In this document: positions 24,103-32,588 of the stretch, in pieces
Numbering within the stretch: position 1 is the stretch's first letter
How the letters are laid out: every line of letters begins with the position of its first letter
NCBI RefSeq assembly: GCF_014696435.1
Contig: NZ_JACJQG010000021.1
Span: forward strand, 1 to 64,000
Reading direction: 5' to 3'
DNA: 64,000 nt
From: Calothrix anomala FACHB-343
GTDB taxonomy: Bacteria > Cyanobacteriota > Cyanobacteriia > Cyanobacteriales > Nostocaceae
Position numbers and translations under genes: made by a program
Notes under the pieces: generated by a model
Databases searched by the model: none
Told to the model about the DNA's origin: nothing
The model's input: the letters and a program-made list of their open reading frames with translations, nothing else

Positions 24103-24831
24103 CTAACTTTTTACAAATGTCCACTCCAAGATTTTGATCGGTGCTTCTTGGAGTGCTTGAGTAAGTTCAGCGCTGTTCTTGAATTTCAACTGATTTATTT
24201 TACAGGCTTCGATATTGACTGTAAATTTCTCATTCTCAAACGGCCAAGGTTTGACAGTTACTAAAGAATCGTTACGTTGCATAATATCATAACGCTCATC
24301 GTCAGGGCCTTTGCTAATTTCTAACCAGCGTTCATCCTCAGGTAGTTGTTGTTGACAGAGAATTAAAGAAAGGCGATCGCACCATTGCATAAATGCATAA
24401 GCTGCGTCTACATCTTTCTTTCCAATTCCTAATTCTTTAGTCCATTTTTTTTGATTTTCTACTTGCTCATCAAGAAATTTAGCTAATTCTGGACTCTGAT
24501 CGCGATTTCCTTCATATAGATAACTCACGTGTCTAGAAATTAATAAAGCTACCCAGCGTCCGCGATAACGAGCATTTTTGACTAAATTTATTTGTTTATC
24601 TACAAGTACATCTTTACCTAAGGTAAAATCCATTGGCGCACCAGCTTCGGTGACAATATCTTCTTCCCATTCTTTCTCTAAATCATCATGATGAGAAATT
24701 GCGGCGAGGGTTTCATATAACCGAGGTGGAGCATTTTTACGCCGCCATTGTCCTGCTAATTGTGCTGCTAATAAAGCATGTGCGCGATGATAAATAATTT
24801 CCCAACCATCGGATGTAGTATTTACAATCAC
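24103..24831 (-). CDS. DUF3891 family protein
   Basis: 242 residues. The N-terminal part has H17 in YHRAHALLAAQLA, then ISHHDDLEKEWEED (H47, H48, D49, D50), and a later RHVSYLYEG. The spaced His and Asp residues resemble metal-dependent helical hydrolases of the HD type; this is my inference. The family is known only as DUF3891. The start is GTG with GGAGAA 9 nt upstream. It is downstream of the Mn catalase gene on the same strand, with a terminator between, so it is probably separate. Confidence 0.8.
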   Translation of the reverse strand: MIVNTTSDGWEIIYHRAHALLAAQLAGQWRRKNAPPRLYETLAAISHHDDLEKEWEEDIVTEAGAPMDFTLGKDVLVDKQINLVKNARYRGRWVALLISRHVSYLYEGNRDQSPELAKFLDEQVENQKKWTKELGIGKKDVDAAYAFMQWCDRLSLILCQQQLPEDERWLEISKGPDDERYDIMQRNDSLVTVKPWPFENEKFTVNIEACKINQLKFKNSAELTQALQEAPIKILEWTFVKS

Positions 24832-24872
24832 TAGTTAATTCTCCATACTTTTAACTTTATTTATCCGGAAAA

Positions 24873-24905
24873 ATGAGCCAGAGAATTAACTTCTAACTGG
24901 CTCAT
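24873..24905 (-). terminator. Rho-independent terminator of the Mn catalase gene
   Basis: ATGAGCCAG (24873-24881) pairs with CTGGCTCAT (24897-24905). Read on the minus strand the stem is followed by TTTTTCC. It lies 20 nt after the catalase stop. Confidence 0.85.
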
Positions 24906-24926
24906 ATTATGTTATTCCTCAGTTAA

Positions 24927-25616
24927 TTAGGAATGCTTTTGTAGCGGGTCGGCAATATATTTGAATGTTGGTTCAGAATTCCAGGGGCCGCGCTCATCTT
25001 GGCTACCGTTTGTAGATAAATTGTAGTAGAGAGCGACAGTTTCATCTGGTTGAATATTACCAAAAAGTGGATCTGTTAATTTACCCAGAGAATCCAGTGC
25101 TTTCATAAACATTTGGGTATGAGAAATTTCTCTGGTTAACAGATGGACTAATGTTTTTTTGGTACCATCATCTGTAGCTAACTTGATCAACTCTTCGTAA
25201 GTCTGACGCGCACCAGCTTCGGCTGCAATATTAGCTCGCAAATCGCGGACTACATCGCCACCTTCGTTGATATAATTTGCAGTCCAAGCGCTACCTTGAC
25301 TATCTAAAAAGTGAGGCCCGATACCTCGAATTGCAAAGAGAGTACTTTTATAAGCCTCTGTTTGATCGGTATTTTTTGTATGGGATTCAATGAGTTTACC
25401 CACCATTTCTAAATGACCAAACTCTTCAATAGCAATGTCTTGTAGCATGTCTTTAATACCAGCATTTTCGACATGAAAAGATTGCACCCAATATTGTAGA
25501 GCAGCTGTAAGTTCTCCTGTAGCTCCACCAAATTGTTCGAGGAGTAACTGCGCAAACCGAGGATTCGCCTCGCTAACGTTTACTACATGAATCGGTTCTT
25601 TTTTATGAAAAAACAT
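24927..25616 (-). CDS. Manganese catalase
   Basis: 229 residues, ferritin-like four-helix bundle. Dimanganese ligands by position: E35 in GGATGELTAALQYW, E65 and H68 in IAIEEFGHLEMVG, a Glu in AAEAGARQTYEELI, and a His in LTREISHTQMF. It breaks down hydrogen peroxide without haem and is the main catalase type of many Nostocales. GGGAGAA precedes the ATG at 25616. The next gene upstream on the same strand is a GlsB/YeaQ stress membrane protein, which supports a stress context. It is shorter than Mn catalases of about 290 residues, lacking the long C-terminal tail. Confidence 0.93.
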   Translation of the reverse strand: MFFHKKEPIHVVNVSEANPRFAQLLLEQFGGATGELTAALQYWVQSFHVENAGIKDMLQDIAIEEFGHLEMVGKLIESHTKNTDQTEAYKSTLFAIRGIGPHFLDSQGSAWTANYINEGGDVVRDLRANIAAEAGARQTYEELIKLATDDGTKKTLVHLLTREISHTQMFMKALDSLGKLTDPLFGNIQPDETVALYYNLSTNGSQDERGPWNSEPTFKYIADPLQKHS

Positions 25617-25740
25617 TTCTTGGTTCTCCCTGAAACAATAATGTGGTTAAACAAATTAATAATTCATCCTTCGTAATCCGTACTCACAAGTAATGCTGAT
25701 GTTGGCGAAGAGTACTTAATTACATTTATCCTGTCTGATT

Positions 25741-25768
25741 TAATTACGAATTACGAATTACGAATTAG
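25741..25768. repeat. Octamer tandem repeat (AATTACGA)
   Basis: Three units of AATTACGA just after the GlsB/YeaQ stop codon, the same unit as at 4147-4180. Confidence 0.7.
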
Positions 25769-25774
25769 TAATTA

Positions 25775-26053
25775 TTACGCTCTGCTGCTTCTGTTCAATA
25801 GTCCCCATAAATAAATAGCAATAATTGCACCAATTACAGCTATAAATAGACCTGTTAGACTAAATCCAGCGCCAGCAGCAGTAATTTGTAAAGTTCCTGT
25901 TTGTAAAAGCGTGTAGAGGCTTCCACCAACGAAAGCGCCGATAATCCCTAAGACGATTGTAGAAAGGATACCGCCACCTTGATAACCTGGATAAATTGCT
26001 TTCGCGATCGCACCAGCTAAAAGTCCTAAGACAACCCAAGCAATAATATTCAT
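25775..26053 (-). CDS. GlsB/YeaQ/YmgE family stress-response membrane protein
   Basis: 92 residues with three hydrophobic segments rich in Gly and Ala: IIAWVVLGLLAGAIAKAI, ILSTIVLGIIGAFVGGSLY and LTGLFIAVIGAIIAIYLWGLL. The order and GxxxG spacing match the transglycosylase-associated (YeaQ/YmgE) small inner-membrane proteins. GAGGA precedes the ATG. Function is unknown beyond association with stress. The catalase gene lies downstream on the same strand. Confidence 0.9.
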   Translation of the reverse strand: MNIIAWVVLGLLAGAIAKAIYPGYQGGGILSTIVLGIIGAFVGGSLYTLLQTGTLQITAAGAGFSLTGLFIAVIGAIIAIYLWGLLNRSSRA

Positions 26054-26235
26054 AAAATCCTCAGAAATCTTGTCTGGTTATTACATAATTTATCTATTAA
26101 CTATCTAAATTGTTTCTACCAGTTGAGATAAATGTAACAACCGAAAGATAGATAAAGATTTTCTAGATTTTTAAGAACTATCTAAGCTAATTATGTTGCA
26201 ATACGGTTCAGTTAGCGTCAAAAACCTTAAACCGC
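26054..26235. other. AT-rich leader upstream of the GlsB/YeaQ gene
   Basis: About 180 bp with no open frame or strong palindrome. It should contain the promoter of the minus-strand gene, but no box could be assigned. Confidence 0.4.
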
Positions 26236-26309
26236 GTAGGTTGGGTTGAGGAACGAAACCCAACATTTTCGGCGATTTGTTGGGTTTCACTTCGTTCAAC
26301 CCAACCTAC
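26236..26309. repeat. GTAGGTTGGGTTGAGG long palindrome, full copy
   Basis: GTAGGTTGGGTTGAGGAACG opens and CGTTCAACCCAACCTAC closes, with GAAACCCAACA and TGTTGGGTTTC inside; a 74-nt fold-back repeat. A second full copy is at 62416-62487 and a half copy at 4054-4084. Confidence 0.7.
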
Positions 26310-26668
26310 ATTTATCCTTAACTGAACTGTATTGAATTATGTTGATTGCTTGATAAAAAATATGAAAATCACAAGTGATATTTTCAATTCGTGCTGTTTT
26401 GCTCAAGGCTATAAACATTAGGCTATCTGTTTCTACCTTGAGAAATAAATTGCTTATCTGTCTTTTTATAGATGTGTTAATGAATCTAAATATTTTTAGA
26501 TATAAATGTTGCGCTTTTAAGCTGCATAAATAATCTTATGAGCTTTTACTAAAGCTAAGTAATTTTTTAGTCTTGAGTATCAAGAGGAGGGTAATTCTGT
26601 TGCTATCAACATGATGAAATTTAAATACAGAATACCCCTTGAGCGCTCAACAACAATCAGGAGTACCA
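26310..26668. other. Leader region of the APC permease gene
   Basis: About 360 bp, AT-rich. There is no open frame with support and no clear operator. An AGGAG (26659-26663) sits 5 nt before the GTG chosen for the permease. Confidence 0.4.
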
Positions 26669-28027
26669 GTGACTAGACGTGAAAACTTCAGTTTAATTGA
26701 GCAGGTAGGATCGCCGGAAATAGCCACGCCCAAGCAATCGCTAACATTACCGGATGCTGTGGCGCTGATTGTGGGAATTGTCATCGGAGCAGGGATTTTT
26801 GAAACCCCAGCTTTAGTTGCGAATTATGCAGGTAGCGATGTTGCGGTACTGCTGTTCTGGCTAGTTGGTGGTGCAGTTTCTTTGGTAGGCGCATTGTGCT
26901 ATGCAGAGTTAGCCACAACTTATCCTGATGTTGGTGGTGTTTATTATTACTTAAAACGGGCTTTTGGCAAGGGAATCGCCTTTTTATTTGCTTGGGCGAG
27001 GATGACAGTAATTCAAACAGGTTCGATTGCACTGTTAGCATTTGTCTTTGGTGACTATGCTTCTCAGATATGGCGGTTGGGGACATTTTCACCCTCTATA
27101 TATGCAGCAGTTGCGATCGCACTTTTGACTGCTTTGAATATTGTCGGTTTGCAACAAGGTAAATGGACGCAAAATTTACTCACTGCGGCGAAAGTTTTAG
27201 GTTTATTACTGGTGGTAATTATCGGCTTAACTGCCACATCTGATACTACCATCCCTGTAGAATCTACAACATCTGGTAACTGGGGATTAGCAATGGTGTT
27301 TGTGCTGTTATCCTACGGTGGCTGGAACGAAGCAGCTTATATTGCAGCAGAAATCCAAAATCGACGCCGCAATATTTTGCGATCGCTCCTCTTGAGTATT
27401 GGTATTATTACCGCTATTTACCTGCTAATCAATTGGGCTTACCTGCGAGGCTTAGGTGTAGCAAACATGGCGCAATCGGAAGCCGTCGCCGCAGATTTAA
27501 TGCGATCGCTTTGGGGCGCACCCGGAGCCTTTTTTGTCAGTCTACTGATTGCAATTTGTACATTAGGCGCAACCAACGCCACAATTTTTACCGGGGCGCG
27601 GACTAATTACGCTTTAGGGCAAGATTTTGCGCTGTTTGGTTTCATGGGACATTGGCGACAACGCCCCAGCACACCTACCTATGCATTACTTTTGCAAGGT
27701 GCGATCGCCTTAGGGTTGGTTATCTTGGGTACCCTCACCCGCAAAGGCTTTGAAACAATGGTGGATTACACCGCCCCAGTGTTTTGGTTTTTCTTCCTGC
27801 TTTCCGGGATATCGCTGCTGGTATTACGCCAACGCGAACCGCAAATACAACGAGCTTTTCGCGTACCTTTGTATCCATTCACACCTTTACTTTTTTGTGC
27901 AGTGTGCGCCTATCTGCTCTACTCCAGCTTAGTTTATACCGGAGTAGGTGCAGTCCTTGGCGTCGCAGTTGTCGCAGCAGGAATACCCCTATTTTTGTGG
28001 AATCAATACCGTCAACGAAGGGCGTAA
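26669..28027 (+). CDS. APC-superfamily amino acid permease
   Basis: 452 residues with about 12 hydrophobic segments. The first transmembrane helix includes DAVALIVGIVIGAGIFETPALV, the helix-break substrate motif of APC transporters. LCYAELATTYPDVGGVYYYLKRAFG and the later GGWNEAAYIAAEI are also characteristic. It imports amino acids or amines by proton symport or exchange; the substrate is not predictable from sequence. The GTG at 26669 has AGGAG at ideal spacing; a TTG start 30 nt upstream would add 10 residues but has no ribosome binding site. Confidence 0.9.
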   Translation: MTRRENFSLIEQVGSPEIATPKQSLTLPDAVALIVGIVIGAGIFETPALVANYAGSDVAVLLFWLVGGAVSLVGALCYAELATTYPDVGGVYYYLKRAFGKGIAFLFAWARMTVIQTGSIALLAFVFGDYASQIWRLGTFSPSIYAAVAIALLTALNIVGLQQGKWTQNLLTAAKVLGLLLVVIIGLTATSDTTIPVESTTSGNWGLAMVFVLLSYGGWNEAAYIAAEIQNRRRNILRSLLLSIGIITAIYLLINWAYLRGLGVANMAQSEAVAADLMRSLWGAPGAFFVSLLIAICTLGATNATIFTGARTNYALGQDFALFGFMGHWRQRPSTPTYALLLQGAIALGLVILGTLTRKGFETMVDYTAPVFWFFFLLSGISLLVLRQREPQIQRAFRVPLYPFTPLLFCAVCAYLLYSSLVYTGVGAVLGVAVVAAGIPLFLWNQYRQRRA

Positions 28028-28043
28028 GGGAAAGGGGGACAAA

Positions 28044-28077
28044 CAATTCAAAATTCAAAATTCAAAATTCAAAATTA
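28044..28077. repeat. Octamer tandem repeat (AATTCAAA)
   Basis: Four AATTCAAA units follow the permease stop by about 20 nt, and a heptamer array (28096-28117) comes next. Confidence 0.75.
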
Positions 28078-28157
28078 TGAATTCTATTTGACTTTTGCCC
28101 AATGCCCCATGCCCATTTTCAAATATCCCAAATACCAAAATAATTAGGAGTTTAGTG

Positions 28158-28811
28158 ATGAATTTATCCAAAATTCTGCTTTTACTAGCTACCGGCTTTA
28201 GTGTTGTCAGCTTTGGGATTACTGGCTGTACAACTCAACAGCAAAGTTCAGAAGCAGATACTCAAGAACCAGCCGTAACTGTTCAGCAAACCGAAGCACC
28301 AGCAACTACAACCACAGAACAACCCCAAGAACGTCCTGGTGATGTTCCCTACGTTCCTACGCCTCAGCCTGTGGTAGATGCAATGTTAAATGTTGCTAAA
28401 GTGGGTAAGAATGATGTACTTTACGACCTTGGTAGTGGTGATGGCAGAATAGTAGTCACAGCCGCTCAAAAATACGGTACCCAAGGCGTAGGTATAGATA
28501 TCAATCCCGAAAGAGTTGCCGAAGCTAATCAGAATGCACAAAAAGCTGGAGTAAGCGATCGCGTTAAGTTTGTCCAGCAAGATTTATTTAACACCGACTT
28601 GAGTCAAGCTACAGTAGTGACGCTCTACTTGCTACCTGATGTTAACATCAAACTCCGCCCCAAATTATTTAAAGAACTCAAACCCGGTACTCGGATTGTT
28701 TCCCACGCCTTTGATATGGGCGATTGGAAACCTCAACAGACATTAAATGTTGATGGTAAAACTATTTATTATTGGGTAGTTCCGGAAAATGTTCCGGCGA
28801 ATTTGCGATAG
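28158..28811 (+). CDS. Lipoprotein with class I SAM-dependent methyltransferase domain
   Basis: 217 residues from the ATG at 28158, which has AGGAG 7 nt upstream. The N-terminus MNLSKILLLLATGFSVVSFG-ITGC is a lipoprotein signal with lipobox Cys24, followed by a Q/T/E-rich linker. The methyltransferase core begins at about 66: VLYDLGSGDGRIVV (motif I, 88-100), GVGIDINPERVAEA with the ribose-binding Asp, VKFVQQDLF, and TLYLLPDVNIKLRPKLF. The domain resembles protein or small-molecule N-methyltransferases. A membrane-anchored, apparently exported methyltransferase is unusual because SAM is cytoplasmic. An upstream in-frame ATG would create a spurious extension encoded by heptamer repeats. Confidence 0.85.
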   Translation: MNLSKILLLLATGFSVVSFGITGCTTQQQSSEADTQEPAVTVQQTEAPATTTTEQPQERPGDVPYVPTPQPVVDAMLNVAKVGKNDVLYDLGSGDGRIVVTAAQKYGTQGVGIDINPERVAEANQNAQKAGVSDRVKFVQQDLFNTDLSQATVVTLYLLPDVNIKLRPKLFKELKPGTRIVSHAFDMGDWKPQQTLNVDGKTIYYWVVPENVPANLR

Positions 28812-28846
28812 TCATTGGTCATTTGTCATTGGTCATTTGTCATTGG
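28811..28846. repeat. Heptamer array (TTGTCAT/TGGTCAT type)
   Basis: Five alternating GTCATTG/GTCATTT units begin at the last base of the methyltransferase stop codon. This is the second heptamer class in the window. Confidence 0.8.
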
Positions 28847-28875
28847 ATTGATTTTTGGCATTAAGTTTTATGGTT

Positions 28876-28935
28876 TGAAAAAAGAATGCCATAAATGGTA
28901 GGGGCATGGCAATGCCATGCCCTCTAGAATATATT
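28876..28935. repeat. Short palindromic repeat GTAGGGGCATGGCAATGCC, copy 3
   Basis: GAAAAAAGAATGCC, spacer, GGTAGGGGCATGGCAATGCC, ATGCCCTCTAGAATATATTG. Almost identical to 12890-12946. Confidence 0.7.
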
Positions 28936-28954
28936 GATGTGCTTACCCGACATA

Positions 28955-29045
28955 TCGCCCGCAGGCTGGAAGCCTGGGGCTATAGATACGAAGCCTGCCT
29001 TCGCAGGCTTTGTTAAATTAGCCGCACCATTCTATGGTGACGGCG
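28955..29045. repeat. Fragment of the AGCCTGC hairpin repeat
   Basis: CGCCCGCAGGCTGGAAGCCT then GGGGCTAT, and GAAGCCTGCCTTCGCAGGCT, then GCACCATTC/GGTGACGGCGG. These are the interior modules of the elements at 2109 and 12999 without their ends. It sits directly after hemN. Confidence 0.6.
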
Positions 29046-29076
29046 GGATTTGAGGATTAGTGAGGATCTGAATCGC

Positions 29077-30459
29077 CTATATTGCTCGTGAGAAATGTTT
29101 TTCCTTCTTTCTCATGTGATTATCAAAAATCACAGCAATATTTCTCACTAACAATCGACCAATATCTGTAATTAAGATGTAGTTTTTAGATAAACTAACT
29201 AGCCCATCAGCTTCTAGGGGCTTTAACATCTCTAATTCGTGGCTGAAGTATTCATCAAAACATATTTGAAATTTATCAGCAATATCTTGTTTATGCAATT
29301 GAAAATGAGACATAATACTCATAATGACATCCCGTCTAATAATGTCATCTTGATTGAGTTTAATTCCTTTGCTCAAAGGTAAAGTATCTGTAGAAATCGC
29401 CTGATAATATTCCTTCAGTTGCTTGTGATTTTGGAAATAAGCATCTTCTAACATGCTGATAGAGGTAGCACCAAACCCAAAAAGTTCCGTTTCCGCGTGG
29501 GTGGTGTAGCCTTGGAAGTTCCGCTTGAGAGTGCCATTGCGTTGCGCGATCGCTAATTCATCGTTAGATTTAGCAAAATGATCCATCCCAATAAACATAT
29601 ACTCATTATTGGTTAATTCTTCAATGGTCATTTTGAGAATTTCTAACTTTTCCTGGGGAAGAGGTAAAGCTGATTCAGGAATATTTTTTTGTGCTGGTTT
29701 AATCCAGGGAATATAAGCAAAATTAAAAACTACAATTCGGTCAGGATCTAATGCAATTGTCTTTTTGATGGTTTCCCGAAAACTTTGCCGAGTTTGATAA
29801 GGTAACCCATAAATTAAGTCTACATTTACGCTCTCAAATTGAGCTTCTCTAATCCAACTCATGACATCAAATAGCATTTCCTCTGACTGGATGCGATTGA
29901 TTGCTACTTGAACTTCGTGATTAAAATCTTGAATGCCGAAACTAATGCGATTAAACCCAATTTTTCTCAGAAATAAAATGTAGTCTCTATCGACATAGCG
30001 AGGATTAATTTCAATAGAAATTTCTGCCGATGGGTCAATAGTAAAGTGTTGGGTGATATGTTTCCAGATAAATTCTACTTGCTCAGGTTCTAAGTAATTA
30101 GGCGTACCACCACCCCAATGAATTTGCAGAACTTTGCGCTCAGAATCGATTAAAGCTGCGGTTTGCTGAATATCTTTAACCAAATTTTCTAGGTAAGGTT
30201 TGGCAATATTCTTGTTGTTGGAAATTACAGTATTACAGCCGCAAAAGTAGCAAGCACTCTGACAAAAAGGGATGTGGAAATATAAAGATAAGGGCGTTTT
30301 TCTTTGATTTGAAGCTGCGATCGCATTTTGTAAATCATCTAGGGTGAATGCTTCGCTTAATTCAGTAGCAGGTGGGTAACTGGTGTATCTGGGTGCAGGT
30401 GCATCATACTTTTGGATCATCTCCAGATCGAATTTGACACCAGGTAAGAGAAAAACCAT
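29077..30459 (-). CDS. hemN: Oxygen-independent coproporphyrinogen III oxidase (radical SAM)
   Basis: 460 residues. Radical SAM cluster motif C66xxxC70xxC73 in FHIPFCQSACYFCGC, plus HWGGGTPNYLEPEQ, ISIEINPRY, NRISFGIQDFN and VDLIYGLPYQT, all typical of HemN. It decarboxylates coproporphyrinogen III to protoporphyrinogen IX without oxygen in haem and chlorophyll synthesis. GGAGG lies five nt before the ATG at 30459; a TTG one codon earlier is less likely. It is divergent from acsF; in other cyanobacteria hemN clusters with a second acsF and a haem oxygenase for low-oxygen growth. The helix beyond residue 400 is the HemN C-terminal domain. Confidence 0.95.
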   Translation of the reverse strand: MVFLLPGVKFDLEMIQKYDAPAPRYTSYPPATELSEAFTLDDLQNAIAASNQRKTPLSLYFHIPFCQSACYFCGCNTVISNNKNIAKPYLENLVKDIQQTAALIDSERKVLQIHWGGGTPNYLEPEQVEFIWKHITQHFTIDPSAEISIEINPRYVDRDYILFLRKIGFNRISFGIQDFNHEVQVAINRIQSEEMLFDVMSWIREAQFESVNVDLIYGLPYQTRQSFRETIKKTIALDPDRIVVFNFAYIPWIKPAQKNIPESALPLPQEKLEILKMTIEELTNNEYMFIGMDHFAKSNDELAIAQRNGTLKRNFQGYTTHAETELFGFGATSISMLEDAYFQNHKQLKEYYQAISTDTLPLSKGIKLNQDDIIRRDVIMSIMSHFQLHKQDIADKFQICFDEYFSHELEMLKPLEADGLVSLSKNYILITDIGRLLVRNIAVIFDNHMRKKEKHFSRAI

Positions 30460-30516
30460 CAAAACCTCCGAAGTAATGCGACAATGCGACCTAGCAGTTT
30501 TTGCTTGTATGGGGTA

Positions 30517-30590
30517 ATAGAGACGCGATTCATCGCTCTTGTAGAGACGCGATTCATCATAGAGACGCGATCAATCGCGTCTCTACAAGA
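30517..30590. repeat. Tandem GACGCGATTCATCGC palindromes, partly decayed
   Basis: TAGAGACGCGATTCATCG (30518-30535), then two further copies, the last being a full GAGACGCGATCAATCGCGTC palindrome (30562-30581) with TCTAC after it. Three copies in one place, showing local amplification. Confidence 0.7.
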
Positions 30591-30648
30591 GTTCCCTGTT
30601 GTTTTGTCCGCATCTTTCCCATATGTGAATCGAATAACTTATTGAACT

Positions 30649-30860
30649 CAGGACTTACGCAGGTGTTGAGGATTTGTACTTCCTTCATGTTCAATCGTCA
30701 GCACTCTCGGCAAATGAGCTACAGACTCAGGATGTCTGCCAGTTCACAGTCAATGCCAGAGCTAGAGAATTGTTATTCTGGGGTAAGGCAGGATTCGCAT
30801 CACTCTATCCAGCACATATCATGCCGATGCGTAGAACCAATGGTTCTTGCCCTAAGGCAT
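30649..30860. other. Possible decayed insertion element with AGGACTTACGCA end
   Basis: AGGACTTACGCA at 30650-30661 is the same terminal sequence as in the elements at 21808 and 22882. It is followed by about 200 bp of higher complexity and GC content than the surroundings. Short open frames exist on both strands but none gave a recognisable product. Confidence 0.3.
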
Positions 30861-30966
30861 CGCTGCCATTTTTCTTTCTCCCAAAATTATTTAACTATTT
30901 CTCTTTGTATAACTATTAAGCTATTAATATTTCTTTATCTTTGTCTGTGTGTGAAGGCACATATTA

Positions 30967-31031
30967 ATGGGCATGGGGCATTGGGCATGGGGCAACAGTC
31001 AACCGTCAACCGTCAACAGTCAACCGTCAAC
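30967..31031. repeat. Two heptamer arrays (TGGGCAT and CAACAGT/CAACCGT)
   Basis: GGGCATGGGGCATTGGGCAT directly precedes CAACAGTCAACCGTCAACCG and on; two heptamer classes are fused head to tail just upstream of acsF. Confidence 0.8.
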
Positions 31032-31116
31032 CCCTCCATTTGCAGAACTTAACTATTTAGAACAATATTTTATGCTTATATAACTATTGGAAGATTTAAT
31101 CATAAAAGGATTCTCG

Positions 31117-32193
31117 ATGGTGAAGTCTCTTGAAACTCCGGAGCCTCAGATGCTGAAGCCAGGTATTAAAGCGCCTGTGCAGGAAACATTATTAACACCC
31201 CGGTTTTATACTACTGACTTCGCCGCGATGGAGAAGTTAGATATTTCCGCCAATGAGACTGAGTTATTAGCAATTGTTGAGGAACTAAGGGCTGATTATA
31301 ACCGCCATCATTTTGTGCGGGATGATGAATTTAAACAATGTTGGGATGGCATTCAAGGAGAAACAAGACGTTCTTTTATTGACTTTTTAGAGCGTTCTTG
31401 TACTTCCGAATTTTCTGGGTTTTTATTGTTTAAAGAACTGTCGCGCCGCCTGAAAGAAAAGAACCCAATTTTGGCAGAAGCTTTCCAATTAATGGCAAGA
31501 GATGAAGCCCGCCATGCAGGTTTTCTCAATAAATCAATGGCTGATTTTAATCTTTCCTTAGATTTGAGCTATCTGACCAAAAATCGTACTTATACATTTT
31601 TTCCGCCAGAGTGGATTATTTACACAGTCTACCTATCGGAGAAAATTGGGTACTGGCGCTATATTTTAATGTATCGGCATTTGCAGAAAAATCCCCAATA
31701 TCAATTTTATCCCCTCTTCCGAAAATTTGAGAGTTGGTGTCAGGATGAGAATCGACATGGAGATTTCTTTAAAGCGTTACTCAGGTCACAACCAAAATTA
31801 TGGCAGAACTGGAAAGCGCGGTTGTGGGTGCGGTTCTTTTTGCTGACGGTGTTTGTTACCCATACAATTACAGTCTTTGAACGTGCTAGTTTTTACCAAT
31901 CTATCGGTATACATCCGCGCAAGTATAATCAGCAAGTGATTCGGGAGACAAATAATACCGCCGCCCGTGCATTTCCGTTGATTTTAGATACTAATCACCC
32001 GGAATTTTTCTGGCGATTAGAGCAGTGTTTTGAAAATAATCAGAAATTGGCAGAGATTAACAAGAGCGATCGCTCTAAGTTTGTCAAGTTCTGGCTGAAA
32101 GTACCAGCGATCGCGGCTATTATCTGGCACATGTTGCGGATTTATCTGGTTAAACCCATTAATGCGGAGTTAACACGAGAAACAGTTCTTTGA
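31117..32193 (+). CDS. acsF: Mg-protoporphyrin IX monomethyl ester (oxidative) cyclase
   Basis: 358 residues, start ATG 31117 with AAAAGGA upstream (a TTG ten codons earlier is not needed). Di-iron ligands are visible as ExxH pairs: DEARHAGF and DENRHGDFF, with earlier Glu in EFSGFLLFKELSRR. It forms the isocyclic ring E of chlorophyll using oxygen. Cyanobacteria often carry two copies, one for normal and one for low oxygen. The head-to-head position with hemN suggests this is the low-oxygen isoform, but sequence alone does not settle that. The gap between them (657 bp) is full of repeats. Confidence 0.95.
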   Translation: MVKSLETPEPQMLKPGIKAPVQETLLTPRFYTTDFAAMEKLDISANETELLAIVEELRADYNRHHFVRDDEFKQCWDGIQGETRRSFIDFLERSCTSEFSGFLLFKELSRRLKEKNPILAEAFQLMARDEARHAGFLNKSMADFNLSLDLSYLTKNRTYTFFPPEWIIYTVYLSEKIGYWRYILMYRHLQKNPQYQFYPLFRKFESWCQDENRHGDFFKALLRSQPKLWQNWKARLWVRFFLLTVFVTHTITVFERASFYQSIGIHPRKYNQQVIRETNNTAARAFPLILDTNHPEFFWRLEQCFENNQKLAEINKSDRSKFVKFWLKVPAIAAIIWHMLRIYLVKPINAELTRETVL

Positions 32194-32216
32194 AAAAAGC
32201 AGGAAGCAGAAGAACT

Positions 32217-32256
32217 TTGACACTCCCCTGTTGATAAAACGGGGGATTCTTGAATT
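32217..32256. mobile_element. Possible relic end of an IS200/IS605-type element
   Basis: TTGACACTCCCCTGTTGATA then AAACGGGGGATTCTTG contains a CCCC(T)GTT/AACGGGG-type hairpin. This resembles the imperfect hairpin ends of IS200/IS605-family elements in cyanobacteria. No transposase remnant is found beside it. Confidence 0.3.
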
Positions 32257-32326
32257 GCATTGATGAATAGAATGTGGGCTGCTATTCCAGAATACTATAA
32301 ATTTGCTAATTTATTATTTTTATCTG

Positions 32327-32441
32327 ATACCATTTCAATATGAAAATGCATATTATTAGCCTGCGGAGGCAGCCTTTGTTTGTTTAGCTCAAGGCTTCTA
32401 GCCTTGTAGCTTTAATGTGCAACCTCACATAGAATTGGTAT
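32327..32441. repeat. Small inverted-repeat element with ATACCA ends
   Basis: ATACCATTTC (32327) and AATTGGTAT (32433-32441) are imperfect inverted ends. Within are AGCCTGCGGAGGCAGCCT and AAGGCTTCTAGCCTT hairpins. It lies 145 nt upstream of the TpsA-like gene. Confidence 0.4.
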
Positions 32442-32588
32442 GACTAGATTTATTCAAGAGTCATGTAATATTCTTTTACCGTAATTATAAACAAATGTAA
32501 AAAAGCATATATTTTGTAACATGAGAAATGGTAAAAAATTGTCAGCATATCTAGCGATTTCGTCTCTCCTAGAGCAATTTGTGTATCG

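Noticed and set aside
28095-28157. N-terminal extension of the methyltransferase gene
   Set aside because: The extra residues are translated heptamer repeat and lie before a clear AGGAG plus ATG and signal peptide.
30967-31031. Possible CRISPR array
   Set aside because: Units are contiguous heptamers without spacers; no cas genes in the window.
30501-31052. 183-residue open frame upstream of acsF
   Set aside because: Composed of palindromes, heptamer arrays and a decayed element; no recognisable protein features.
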